NCBI GenBank assembly: GCA_029781115.1
Contig: JAKOXG010000007.1
Location: 1-64,000, forward strand
Direction of reading: 5' to 3'
DNA from: Candidatus Cloacimonadota bacterium
Lineage (GTDB): Bacteria; Cloacimonadota; Cloacimonadia; Cloacimonadales; Cloacimonadaceae
DNA length: 64,000 bases
Below the pieces are notes generated by a model. It saw only the letters and a program-made list of their open reading frames with translations, did not search any database and had not been told where the DNA came from. Position numbers and translations under genes: made by a program. Position 1 is the stretch's first letter, and every line of letters begins with the position of its first letter. Shown here in pieces: positions 8,516 through 17,227 of this stretch.

Positions 8516-9772
8516 TTGAAACAAGCCATCCTGGTTCTGCTGCTGCTCTGTCTGCTGCTCGGCGTGATGGCTGAGGAGACAGACTACCGCAAGCTGCTGG
8601 AAGCTTCCAGGCTGGCTCTGGCCTACAATCCCCTGGATGCCGGGGCGCAATTGAACCTCGCCTACAGCCATATGATGTTAGGCGAGACGGATGAAGCCTT
8701 AGCTCAATACCAGAAACTGCGCCAGCTGAATCCCCAACTTTCCGCTGCAGCTATCGGTATTCTCTGGGCACTTGCTGCCAAAGGGGACTGGAAGCAGTGT
8801 CAGCAGTTGGGGCGGGAGTTCCTTGCCGAATTTCCCCAAGAGGGCATGATCCACCACTATCTGGCGGCAGCTCAAGCATATGACCGGAAGCCGCAACGGG
8901 CCAGAGTGGGCTATCTGAAAGCCATCGCTCTATTGGAGACATCCCCGCTGCGGGCTTTACCGGAGGAGGGTGCCGCTTGGGCTTATCTGGCTCTGGACGA
9001 CTATCCCGCTGCGGCACGTCACTTTAGCCGCTTGGATACCCTCTCTGCGTCGCCCGGTAAACTGGCTGCCAAACTGCATTCCGGCTTCGCCATCAAAGGA
9101 GCTTCGGGGCGTTTCCTGAACCTGGGCACCGCACTCTCCCACCACTCCTGGCAAGTCGCACTGGACGCTGGGGAAATGTGGTGGAAAGGTGATCCCTTCC
9201 GCTGGCAGATCAAAGCGTCAGCCCGCAAGCAGTTGCCGCTCACCGACCTGAATCTCAGCCTGCAATATCTGGATGGCAAGGACGAGCGCATCTATCCCGG
9301 CAAGACAGTCTCGCTGGCACTCAGCCCCAGGATCTATACGGAAACCTTGATCATCCGACCCCGCCTGGCGCAACACTTTTCCAGCTGGCAACGGCACAAC
9401 AACTACCAGACCGACCTGGGCCTTAAACTGATCAAACAGCCACTCACCTTCACCTACGCAGCCTCTCGCATCTATCAGGACAACGAGGCTGTGGGCGCAG
9501 ACACCGCTCATTGGGTGCACAGCGCGAGCACCTCCCTGCGCATCTGGCGTGACTTCTGGTTAGCTGCCCACGCCGGTTTTGGCGATCTCGCTTTCTTCGC
9601 AAGTCAAGCCGGAAGCTACAACGACGACTTTGAACCGGGCAACGCCTACTATGGCCTTTCCCTGGATGCGCCCCTGCCCGGCAAGTTGCAACTGCATCTC
9701 TATCATCAAATTGGAATCAAAGATAATGACCCTACCTCCTTCACTTCGTTGGGACTTAGCGTTGCGCTATAA
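8516..9772 (+). CDS. TPR protein with C-terminal outer-membrane beta-barrel-like domain
   Basis: This is a 418-residue protein starting at TTG 8516. That start is needed to include the signal peptide (ILVLLLLCLLLGVMAE); the ribosome-binding site is weak, which suggests coupling to the gene ending 3 bp before. Residues about 25-185 are TPR-like (LNLAYSHMMLGETDEALAQYQKL). From about 200 to the end the sequence alternates short hydrophobic/polar strands with aromatic residues (WQIKASARKQLPLTDLNLSLQYL, LRIWRDFWLAAHAGF) and ends in GLSVAL, as expected of a small outer-membrane beta-barrel. The TPR-plus-barrel layout is known in outer-membrane proteins such as SlaM/YaiO-like families; I cannot assign a specific one. 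Confidence 0.7.
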   Translation: MKQAILVLLLLCLLLGVMAEETDYRKLLEASRLALAYNPLDAGAQLNLAYSHMMLGETDEALAQYQKLRQLNPQLSAAAIGILWALAAKGDWKQCQQLGREFLAEFPQEGMIHHYLAAAQAYDRKPQRARVGYLKAIALLETSPLRALPEEGAAWAYLALDDYPAAARHFSRLDTLSASPGKLAAKLHSGFAIKGASGRFLNLGTALSHHSWQVALDAGEMWWKGDPFRWQIKASARKQLPLTDLNLSLQYLDGKDERIYPGKTVSLALSPRIYTETLIIRPRLAQHFSSWQRHNNYQTDLGLKLIKQPLTFTYAASRIYQDNEAVGADTAHWVHSASTSLRIWRDFWLAAHAGFGDLAFFASQAGSYNDDFEPGNAYYGLSLDAPLPGKLQLHLYHQIGIKDNDPTSFTSLGLSVAL

Positions 9773-12500
9773 GCTCATCCTACTCCTGCTGTTTCTGGCT
9801 TTTCTGACAGCCTGCAACCTGCGTGAAAACGCACTGCTGCCGCCAAACCTTGACCCCAAGGAATACATCACGGAAAACACCATCAAGGTCTATTTTGACC
9901 ACCTGATCAAGTCCTCCAACGACGACAGCTACCTCTACATCCCCAAAGAAAGCATTTCTGAGGCAGGCCTCTGGTATGGAGACCGGGTGACGCTCACCCG
10001 CGTGAAGGCACTGGCAAACAGGGACAGCCTGGCTTTACCCGTGGGCAGCAAGGCTTATACAGACACCTACCGGATCTCCGTCCTGCGCTCCGGACAGGAA
10101 GTGATTATCGACTCCCTGCGCTCTTTTGCCACCCTCTACACCGGCCTCAAACGGGATGCCGAGCTCGGCTCGCTGCGCATGGTAAAGAGTGCCTGGACCT
10201 TGGGTGCACGGCGGGTTGAGGTCTATCCTTACGGCTCCGGACGTTGCTGGTTTGACCTCGACGGCAGCGGCGAACTCGCCTTGATCGACTTTAAAGATTC
10301 CAACGAGCTGCGTTTGCCGGCTACTTCCAAAGCCTTGCAAGCTTTGATGATCAACTCCGCAGATTCCCTGCGCTTATGGTTCCCTGCAGGCTCCCTGAGT
10401 TCTGAAGTAACTGTCAAGCTGGAGAAAAGCCTTTCCACCACCGAAATCAGCACCGTGCAGAACCTTTTCCCCGGCTTTACGTTGAACACCCCCATCCTTA
10501 CTTTGGAGGGGAATCTGGGTTCAGCTCCAGTGCCGATCGTCTACTATCGTATGCCCCAACCGCGCATGCTGCAGCGGCAATGGACGCGTTTGCATGGAGG
10601 CGAGGTGTATGGCTGGCCGCAGGGCGAAAACACCTGGCTCTGGCGGGATGGCGAACTGGTGAGCTTCCTCAATGGAGCGGGCAAGTTTTTCCTGCTCTCA
10701 CCTCTGGAAAGCCAAAACCGGCTTGATCTACCCCTGGACGGCTCACTTTCCCGGCTCTATCTGCAGGATCTCTGGATGGATCTGCGCGGTCTGAACCTAC
10801 CCGGCATCAATCTGTGCCTCGACCTGCAGCCCGATGCCCAAACCCTGCTGACAGACTATTTTAAGGGCAGCCCCTTCAAACTTTCATCAGACCGCCAAAT
10901 CTTCGACATCAGCTTCACTCAGGCAGGCACGTTGCTGGAGAATCTACCCTCGGAGGAGTGGGTCGAGTTTGGATTCCGTTCAAAGCTGCAGAACCGCAAT
11001 GCCGCCAAGCTGTTCCGTGCCTTCAGATCAGCGACTGCTGACAAGATCAGCTTCAAGTCTTTGGCAGACGGCTACGACGCCAACCATTACACCATCAGCG
11101 ATGGCTTTGTCTACAGCGGCGTCAGCTCCAGCGGTGTCTATATCTACGGCAGAGCCACGGAAGAAAGCAGCCGCCTGCGTGTTCCCTGCCTCAAGCCCCA
11201 ATTGCAGTTGCAGACTACCCGCAGCTATGTGAGCTACAACGATCCTCAGCCACCCTGCAGCAGCTTGGAACTGGAATACTCTGCCAGCGTGCCTTCCGGT
11301 CATCCCTGGCTCTCTGGTTCGCCCTATCAGTTAAACTCCAACCAAGCGCTGATGCGCATCTCCGCCTTCAACCGTGGCCGCAGTCAAGCCGAGCTGCCTG
11401 ACAATCTCTTCCTTTCCACCGCCTACGGCAAGACGCTGTCCAGTGTGGTAAATATCTGGCCTTCAACAGACTACCCTCAGTTTTACCGCTACATAGCTGC
11501 AACGACTTTCCAGCCCAACAGCTTCGTGCAAAGCGGTGGCAAGTTGCAGATCTATCCCACTTGTGCGGGTTATCTTTTGGACGGAGCGCAACTTAACTCT
11601 CGCTCCTCTGACAAAAATCTGGCTGTGTTTAACCGTATGGCTTTCGACGACTACGACTGGGAAGCCTGGCTCAATTCCGGCCTGGACGTGATCTCCGGCA
11701 CCACCATCAAGGTAAGCCCGAAAAACGCTCTCAGCGACGCCTACGGGGTGTTTGCCACCCAATACTCCCTCAGCCCGCTGGCGCAGATTTACAGCTTCCA
11801 GGCTGTGGGTGATCCCGAGTTCTACTCCAAATTCCAACCCCTGATCCGCCTCCGCCAAAGCTCACGCACCCAGAATCTGCTGTTTTCGGTCTCGGATGGC
11901 GATTTTTACCGCATCTATGCCTACAACCAGAGCAGCGAACTGGATGGCTGGCATTTTTACCTGGCAGACGGATATGCCTCCTTCTATCTGCTCTATGATG
12001 CCGAATATGCTGTCGTGCAAGACCTTGCGCCCCATACCGAAACGCAGGCTACCGTCACCGATACCAGCCGTGACCTGATCGCCTCGCTCTATCAAGCCCA
12101 GATAACCATGCCTTCCAAGCTTCTTGGCAACCTGCTGCCACTGGGATCACGCATAGAGCTCAGTCGTGTCTCCGCTCCACCTGTGCCAAACACCCTTTCT
12201 GCCTATCAGGTGCTCTTCCGGGATGCCCAACAGCAGCCCATTGCCACCAATTTCTACACCGATCCCACCGCCACCCGCTGGCCTTATCTCTACATTCCGG
12301 TTCCAAATTACACGCCGGGACAGCAGATTCGACTCTTTTTCCGCGATTCAGACGGCAACACCAGCGAGTTTAACCGGGTGCAGGCTTTCTCCGAGCTGCC
12401 AAATTACGAGTATACGCTGGTTGGCAACTGCGCTGTCTGCTTCATCGATAAGCCCGGGCTGTTCTACATTACCGGCACCTCTGGCAAACGCGGATACTGA
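9762..12500 (+). CDS. Large beta-rich lipoprotein of unknown function
   Basis: The product has about 912 residues. I choose TTG 9762 as start because it gives a textbook lipoprotein signal, MRYKLILLLLFLAFLTAC with lipobox LTAC; an in-frame ATG at 9726 would add 12 residues. The mature protein should be lipidated on Cys18. No family is recognised. The body is rich in beta-type segments, short repeats of Leu-Tyr-Asp and aromatic residues, and a run of surface-like domains. It overlaps the end of the preceding barrel-like gene by 11 bp and is the last gene of the operon. Context suggests it sits on the outer membrane or cell surface as part of the same envelope system. No enzyme motif is seen. 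Confidence 0.7.
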   Translation: MRYKLILLLLFLAFLTACNLRENALLPPNLDPKEYITENTIKVYFDHLIKSSNDDSYLYIPKESISEAGLWYGDRVTLTRVKALANRDSLALPVGSKAYTDTYRISVLRSGQEVIIDSLRSFATLYTGLKRDAELGSLRMVKSAWTLGARRVEVYPYGSGRCWFDLDGSGELALIDFKDSNELRLPATSKALQALMINSADSLRLWFPAGSLSSEVTVKLEKSLSTTEISTVQNLFPGFTLNTPILTLEGNLGSAPVPIVYYRMPQPRMLQRQWTRLHGGEVYGWPQGENTWLWRDGELVSFLNGAGKFFLLSPLESQNRLDLPLDGSLSRLYLQDLWMDLRGLNLPGINLCLDLQPDAQTLLTDYFKGSPFKLSSDRQIFDISFTQAGTLLENLPSEEWVEFGFRSKLQNRNAAKLFRAFRSATADKISFKSLADGYDANHYTISDGFVYSGVSSSGVYIYGRATEESSRLRVPCLKPQLQLQTTRSYVSYNDPQPPCSSLELEYSASVPSGHPWLSGSPYQLNSNQALMRISAFNRGRSQAELPDNLFLSTAYGKTLSSVVNIWPSTDYPQFYRYIAATTFQPNSFVQSGGKLQIYPTCAGYLLDGAQLNSRSSDKNLAVFNRMAFDDYDWEAWLNSGLDVISGTTIKVSPKNALSDAYGVFATQYSLSPLAQIYSFQAVGDPEFYSKFQPLIRLRQSSRTQNLLFSVSDGDFYRIYAYNQSSELDGWHFYLADGYASFYLLYDAEYAVVQDLAPHTETQATVTDTSRDLIASLYQAQITMPSKLLGNLLPLGSRIELSRVSAPPVPNTLSAYQVLFRDAQQQPIATNFYTDPTATRWPYLYIPVPNYTPGQQIRLFFRDSDGNTSEFNRVQAFSELPNYEYTLVGNCAVCFIDKPGLFYITGTSGKRGY

Positions 12501-12868
12501 TAGCGAAGATAACTACTGAAAGCTTATTGCATACCCGCATCTTCCTTGCTTAGCCTCCCGGATATTACTCGGAGCCTCCCGTAAAAAACCCGAGTATCTC
12601 CACGGCATCTCCCTGCGGGTGAGTAAGGGCCGAGTGAGTGATGAATCTATAAGGAGAAAGCCTCTTGCTTTCCTTGAGGCAAATCATCATAAATTGGTGA
12701 GCAGCATTCATATAAACGACGGAACTTGTCATCCGGTTCCACGTTATTAATACAGGCTTTCAAAGGGAATTGGGTGCGGAAAAACGCAAAAAAGTGCAAG
12801 CTTTTCTTGACAAAATACCATATCCAAATCAAGGTGCCTCCTTAAGAATAACCTGTCGGGAGACGCTT
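12501..12868. other. Intergenic region between lipoprotein and acyl-CoA synthetase genes
   Basis: It contains a diverged copy of an inverted-repeat element (12541-12631). The remainder, 12632-12868, is AT-richer and holds a TTGACA hexamer near 12808 that could belong to a promoter for the acyl-CoA synthetase; no convincing -10 was found. No gene is supported. Confidence 0.6.
12541..12631 (-). repeat. Miniature inverted-repeat element, diverged copy
   Basis: Read on the minus strand, this stretch matches 35741-35831 over about 90 bp. Shared blocks include ATGCCGTGGAGATACTCGGG followed by a T run, then GGGAGGCTCC and CCGGGAGGCT. The terminal inverted repeats that are nearly perfect in the other copy are degraded here. 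Confidence 0.65.
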
Positions 12869-14509
12869 ATGATACAAGAGAAACTGATCCCATATATTGT
12901 TGATTCTATTAAGACTTACTGGGATAGACCCGCTTTTACAGATTATCCTGGGCCGGCAATCAACTATTCGGAAGTTGGCAGAAGGCTCATCTGGCTGCAC
13001 CGTGTATTCAAGGCCTGCGGACAGACCAAAGGCAGCAAGATCGCCCTGGTGGGCAAGAATTGCGGAAACTGGGCTACGGTGTGGCTTTCCAGCGTTACCT
13101 ATGGTGCTTCCGTAGTTAGCATCCTGATCAATTTCTCACCCGAAGAGACTCATCACATCATCAATCACTGCGATGCCGAGGTCTTGTTTGTCTCTGCAGA
13201 CAAATATGAGACCTTGGATGATAGTCGTCTGCGCAAGGTGAAATACATCTTTTCTCTGGATGACTTCAGCCTCCTTTACAGCAAGGAAGCGTCTCTGGGA
13301 AAATTGATCAAGCCCTACTCCGAGACTCCGGACCTCAGGCAGCTCAAAGCTTCGGACATGAAGGTGCCGGATGTATGTGACAACGAGGATATTGCCACCA
13401 TCATCTACACCTCAGGCACCACCGGTTTTTCCAGAGGAGCGATGATCCCGCATCGCAGCCTGCTGGCCAACCTGATCGTGGCCAGAGAAAACCTCCTCTT
13501 CAAGGAAGGGGCGAATGTGCTGAACTTCCTGCCCCTGGCCCATGCCTATGCCTGCAGCTTTGATCTTCTCTATCCGGTTACGCGCGGTAATCATATCCAC
13601 TTTATGGCCAAGCTGCCGGCACCCAGAGTGCTGCTTTCTGCCCTGCAAAACCTCAAGCCGGATGTGTTCCTGGCGGTTCCCTTGCTCATCGAAAAGATCT
13701 ACAAGCGTCAGGTGCAACCCACCTTGCAAACGCCCAAGATGAAAGCCATGCTCAAGGTTCCCCTCCTCAAGACGGTGGTGGAAAAGAAGATCAGGGAAAA
13801 GCTGATCCAGGCTTTTGGCGGTCAGCTCCGGGAACTGATAGTGGGCGGAGCGCCCATGAATGCTGAGGTGGAGCGGTTTATGAAGCGCATCAAGTTCCCC
13901 TTCACCATCGGCTATGGGATGACTGAGTGCGGCCCCTTGATCTCTTATGCCAGCTGGAGTGATCATCGTTTTGAATCCAGCGGCCACCTGATCAAGTTTA
14001 TCCAATGCAAGGTGCAAAGCCCCGATCCCGTCAATATCCCCGGCGAAGTGCTGATCAAGGGACAGCAGGTCTTCAAGGGCTATTACAACAATGAAGAAGC
14101 CACCAATGAAGCCCTGATAGATGGCTGGTTGCACACGGGCGACATCGCCACTCTGGACGAAGACAACTACATCTATATCCGTGGACGCAGCAAGAACGTG
14201 GTAATCGGCCCCAGCGGCGAGAACATCTATCCCGAGCTGGTGGAGCAAAAGCTGGACAACCTGCCCTACGTCTCCGAAAGCTTGGTCTTGGAAAGAGATG
14301 GACAGCTGCACGCCTTGGTCTATCCAGACCTCGAAGCTCTCGATGCGGCAAGCATCCCGGTATCCAAGCTCCCAGAGCTGATGGAAACCAACCGGCAAGA
14401 GGTAAACAAGGTCTTGTCCGACTTCAGCCGCATCGCCAAGCTGCATATAGTGAACGAGCCTTTCCAAAAGACGCCTACGCAGAAGATCAAGAGATATCTA
14501 TACAGCTAA
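12869..14509 (+). CDS. Long-chain fatty acid-CoA ligase (AMP-binding enzyme)
   Basis: This is a 546-residue member of the ANL adenylating superfamily. ATG 12869 is preferred over an upstream in-frame ATG at 12770 because GGGAGA lies 5 bp upstream and the protein then begins at the usual family position (MIQEKLIPYIVDS). Motifs in order are TIIYTSGTTGFSRGAMIPH (ATP phosphate loop), GYGMTECGPLIS, GWLHTGDIATLDEDNYIYIRG (hinge) and the C-terminal lysine region TPTQKIKRYLY. It should convert a fatty acid, ATP and CoA to acyl-CoA, AMP and pyrophosphate at the cytoplasmic membrane face. Exact chain length is not readable. It stands alone between two gaps, so it is probably transcribed separately. Confidence 0.9.
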   Translation: MIQEKLIPYIVDSIKTYWDRPAFTDYPGPAINYSEVGRRLIWLHRVFKACGQTKGSKIALVGKNCGNWATVWLSSVTYGASVVSILINFSPEETHHIINHCDAEVLFVSADKYETLDDSRLRKVKYIFSLDDFSLLYSKEASLGKLIKPYSETPDLRQLKASDMKVPDVCDNEDIATIIYTSGTTGFSRGAMIPHRSLLANLIVARENLLFKEGANVLNFLPLAHAYACSFDLLYPVTRGNHIHFMAKLPAPRVLLSALQNLKPDVFLAVPLLIEKIYKRQVQPTLQTPKMKAMLKVPLLKTVVEKKIREKLIQAFGGQLRELIVGGAPMNAEVERFMKRIKFPFTIGYGMTECGPLISYASWSDHRFESSGHLIKFIQCKVQSPDPVNIPGEVLIKGQQVFKGYYNNEEATNEALIDGWLHTGDIATLDEDNYIYIRGRSKNVVIGPSGENIYPELVEQKLDNLPYVSESLVLERDGQLHALVYPDLEALDAASIPVSKLPELMETNRQEVNKVLSDFSRIAKLHIVNEPFQKTPTQKIKRYLYS

Positions 14510-14683
14510 ATAGCCCGAAAAGCTCGAAGCATTTGCCCGGCCTGCTGACCTCGGTTGGCAGGCTGAGGCGAGCCTTTCCCTCAAAGATAAATGTCCCTGC
14601 TTAGGAGGTGGCAATTGTTACATCTCTTGACACAAAACCCCTTTGCAAAGTATTGGTTACCCAAACGATAATAATGGAGCATA

Positions 14684-15958
14684 ATGATGGAACGTCATAT
14701 AAATGATCTACTTAGCTTCCTGGATGAAGGGCCCACACCCTTCAATGCCTCGCAGGCGATTACCCGGCGTTTGGAAAAAGCCGGCTTTGCCAAAATCCGG
14801 GAGCAGGATGCCTGGCAGCTGAAACCCGGCGGCAAATACTATCTGGTGCGGGGCGAGACAGCCGTGATGGCCTTTGTCATCGGCAGCCAGTCTCTTACGC
14901 AAAGCGGTTTTCAGATCGCCGCTTCCCACATCGATAGTCCCGCCCTCAAGCTCAAGGGTGCTTCGCAAAAGAATGTGGCCAACACCTCCAAGATAGGCGT
15001 GGAAGTCTATGGTGGGCCGATAGTTCACACTTGGTTGGACAGGGAACTGGGCTTGGCTGGCAAGGTGATGGTGAAAGAGAAGAAAGAAATCAAAACACAT
15101 CTCGTGAACATCCCGGAGCCCATAGCCATCATCCCCAATGCCGCTATCCACATGAACAGAGACCTCAACAAGGGCTTTCAATACAATGCTCAAATGCACC
15201 TGAATGCCATCCTGGCCACGGGCAGCGAAGAGCAAAATCCCGTGAAAGCTTTAGTGGCAAAGGAGCTGAAAGTAGACGTGGAGCAGATAGTCGATTGCGA
15301 GCTTTACTTTTATGACCTGGCCAAAGCCACCCGTCTGGGAGCGGATAAGAGCATGATCAGCAGCGGCCGGCTGGATAACCTGGCTATGACTCACGCCATC
15401 CTCACTTCCATTACTGAAGCAAAGAAGCCCAAGAGCACCTGCGTCGCCGCCTTCTTTGACCATGAAGAAATAGGCAGCACCACGCTTCAGGGTGCGGATT
15501 CCTCCTTCCTGGACATCGTGCTCAAGCGCATCTCTGCCCAACTGAAATGCAGTGCCGAAGACCATTTCCGCGCCCTCAGCCAGAGCTTCCTGATCTCGGC
15601 AGATATGGCGCACGCTCTGCATCCCTCTTACCTGGAAAAGTATGATCCGGACTACTCTCCCCTGATCAACAAAGGCCCGGTGATCAAGATCAATTCCAAC
15701 CATCGCTATGCCTCCACGGCTTCCAGCAGCCAATACTTCATCGGACTCTGCACCGAAGCCGGCGTCGGATTTCAAAAGTTTATGGTGCGCAGCGACATGC
15801 CCTGCGGCAGCACCGTCGGCCCCCGTGTCTCCGCGCTTTTGGGCATTCCCACCATTGATATCGGCAACCCCATGTGGGCCATGCACTCTGTGCGCGAGGT
15901 TTGTGGCGTGCAAGACCACGTCAGCCTCATCAAAGTATTGAATAAATATTACAGATAA
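14684..15958 (+). CDS. M18 family aminopeptidase
   Basis: This 424-residue protein matches the aspartyl/M18 aminopeptidase family in length and motifs: ASHIDSPALKLKG (metal His and Asp), the catalytic and metal pair in FFDHEEIGS, SSGRLDNL, and the C-terminal RYASTASSSQYF and MHSVREVCG metal-ligand region. It removes N-terminal residues, usually acidic or neutral, from peptides in the cytoplasm using two zinc ions. GGAG lies just upstream of tandem ATG codons at 14684/14687, and a TTGACA hexamer lies at 14627-14632. The DUF1015 gene follows 18 bp downstream and probably shares the transcript. This fits an amino-acid-fermenting lifestyle. Confidence 0.92.
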   Translation: MMERHINDLLSFLDEGPTPFNASQAITRRLEKAGFAKIREQDAWQLKPGGKYYLVRGETAVMAFVIGSQSLTQSGFQIAASHIDSPALKLKGASQKNVANTSKIGVEVYGGPIVHTWLDRELGLAGKVMVKEKKEIKTHLVNIPEPIAIIPNAAIHMNRDLNKGFQYNAQMHLNAILATGSEEQNPVKALVAKELKVDVEQIVDCELYFYDLAKATRLGADKSMISSGRLDNLAMTHAILTSITEAKKPKSTCVAAFFDHEEIGSTTLQGADSSFLDIVLKRISAQLKCSAEDHFRALSQSFLISADMAHALHPSYLEKYDPDYSPLINKGPVIKINSNHRYASTASSSQYFIGLCTEAGVGFQKFMVRSDMPCGSTVGPRVSALLGIPTIDIGNPMWAMHSVREVCGVQDHVSLIKVLNKYYR

Positions 15959-15976
15959 AAAAGGAGAAAAAGACTT

Positions 15977-17227
15977 ATGGCAGTATTCAAGCCCTTCAAA
16001 GCCCTCCGCCCTTTACCGGAATACGCTTCCGCAATCGCTTCACCACCTTACGACGTTTTGGATTCGGATGAAGCCCGTGCCATCGTGGCCGAGCAGCCTC
16101 TCAGCTTTTTACACGTTGAAAAGGCTGAAATTGACCTCCCCCTTGGCACCGATCTTTACGATGAAAAAGTCTATGCCAAAGCCCGCGAAAACCTGGATTC
16201 CTACGTGACCCGCGGCCTGATGGCACAAGACGAAAAGCCCATGTTTTATATCTACCGTCAGACGATGGATGGCCGTCCCCAGGTGGGTCTGGTTGGCCTC
16301 GCTTCTGTGGATGAATACATGGAAGGCAAGATCAAGAAACACGAATTTACCCGTGCGGACAAAGAAGCAGACCGCATCCGCCACGTTGACACCTGCAATG
16401 CGCATCCCTCACCCGTGTTTTTCACCTATCCCCACCAGGAAGAGATCGACAACGTGGTCAACAAGGTGATGGCCTCCAAAGATCCCGAATATGACTTCGT
16501 GGCAGACGATGGCATCGGACACACCCTCTGGTTGATGGATGACCCTGCAGACATCGCCTCTATCGAAGCCTCATTTGCCAAGCTTCCCTGCCTCTATGTG
16601 GCAGATGGACACCACCGCACCGCCAGTGCAGCCAAGGTCGGCCTCGTGCGCAGAGAGCAGAATCCAGACTACACCGGCGAAGAAGAATTCAACTTCTTTA
16701 TGACCGTGATCTTCCCGGACAACCAGCTCAAGATCTTTGACTACAACCGCGTTGTCCAAGACCTCAACGGCCACACCATCGAGGAATTCTTTGAAAAGGT
16801 GGAAGAGAAGTTTGAGATCGAAGCTCAGTTTGCCAATGGCGACCACTATCCCAAGAAGCTGCATGAGATCGGCATGTATATCAATAAAACCTGGTATATG
16901 CTCAGACCCAAGCCCGGCAGCTGGGACTTTATGAACGTCGTCGCCAGCCTCGACGTCTCCATCCTGCAAGACAATCTGCTGGACCCCATCTTGGGCATCA
17001 AAGACCCCAGAAAGGATCAACGCATCGACTTTATCGGTGGTATCCGCGGTCTGGATGAGCTGGAAAGACGCGTGGATAGCGGACGTGACGCAGTGGCTTT
17101 TGCCATGTATCCCACCAGCGTGGAAGAGCTGATCCGCATCGCCGATGCAGGCGAGATCATGCCGCCCAAATCCACCTGGTTTGAGCCCAAACTGCGCTCC
17201 GGGCTCTTCATTCATCCCCTTACATGA
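15977..17227 (+). CDS. DUF1015 family protein
   Basis: The protein has 416 residues and begins MAVFKPFKALRPLPEYASA followed by ASPPYDVLDSDEAR, the hallmark of DUF1015, a conserved but uncharacterised family in anaerobic bacteria. Further conserved segments are YVADGHHRTASAAKV near 205 (a ParB-like HHR signature) and MYPTSVEELIRIADAGEIMPPKSTWFEPKLRSGL at the C-terminus. AAGGAG precedes the start. The stop overlaps the rimO start (ATGA), linking it translationally to rimO and trpS. Biochemical function is unknown; the HHRT segment suggests a nucleotide- or phosphoserine-handling fold, which is inference. Confidence 0.9.
   Translation: MAVFKPFKALRPLPEYASAIASPPYDVLDSDEARAIVAEQPLSFLHVEKAEIDLPLGTDLYDEKVYAKARENLDSYVTRGLMAQDEKPMFYIYRQTMDGRPQVGLVGLASVDEYMEGKIKKHEFTRADKEADRIRHVDTCNAHPSPVFFTYPHQEEIDNVVNKVMASKDPEYDFVADDGIGHTLWLMDDPADIASIEASFAKLPCLYVADGHHRTASAAKVGLVRREQNPDYTGEEEFNFFMTVIFPDNQLKIFDYNRVVQDLNGHTIEEFFEKVEEKFEIEAQFANGDHYPKKLHEIGMYINKTWYMLRPKPGSWDFMNVVASLDVSILQDNLLDPILGIKDPRKDQRIDFIGGIRGLDELERRVDSGRDAVAFAMYPTSVEELIRIADAGEIMPPKSTWFEPKLRSGLFIHPLT

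Noticed and set aside
9579-9761. An earlier ATG at 9579 for the lipoprotein gene
   Set aside because: It would overlap the preceding gene by almost 200 bp and hide the lipoprotein signal deep inside the protein.
12770-12868. An earlier ATG at 12770 for the acyl-CoA synthetase
   Set aside because: No Shine-Dalgarno and an unfamiliar N-terminal extension; ATG 12869 has GGGAGA at good spacing.
14540-14563. GCCTGC/GCAGGC hairpin after the acyl-CoA synthetase gene as terminator
   Set aside because: Six-base stem with no T run; too weak to call.
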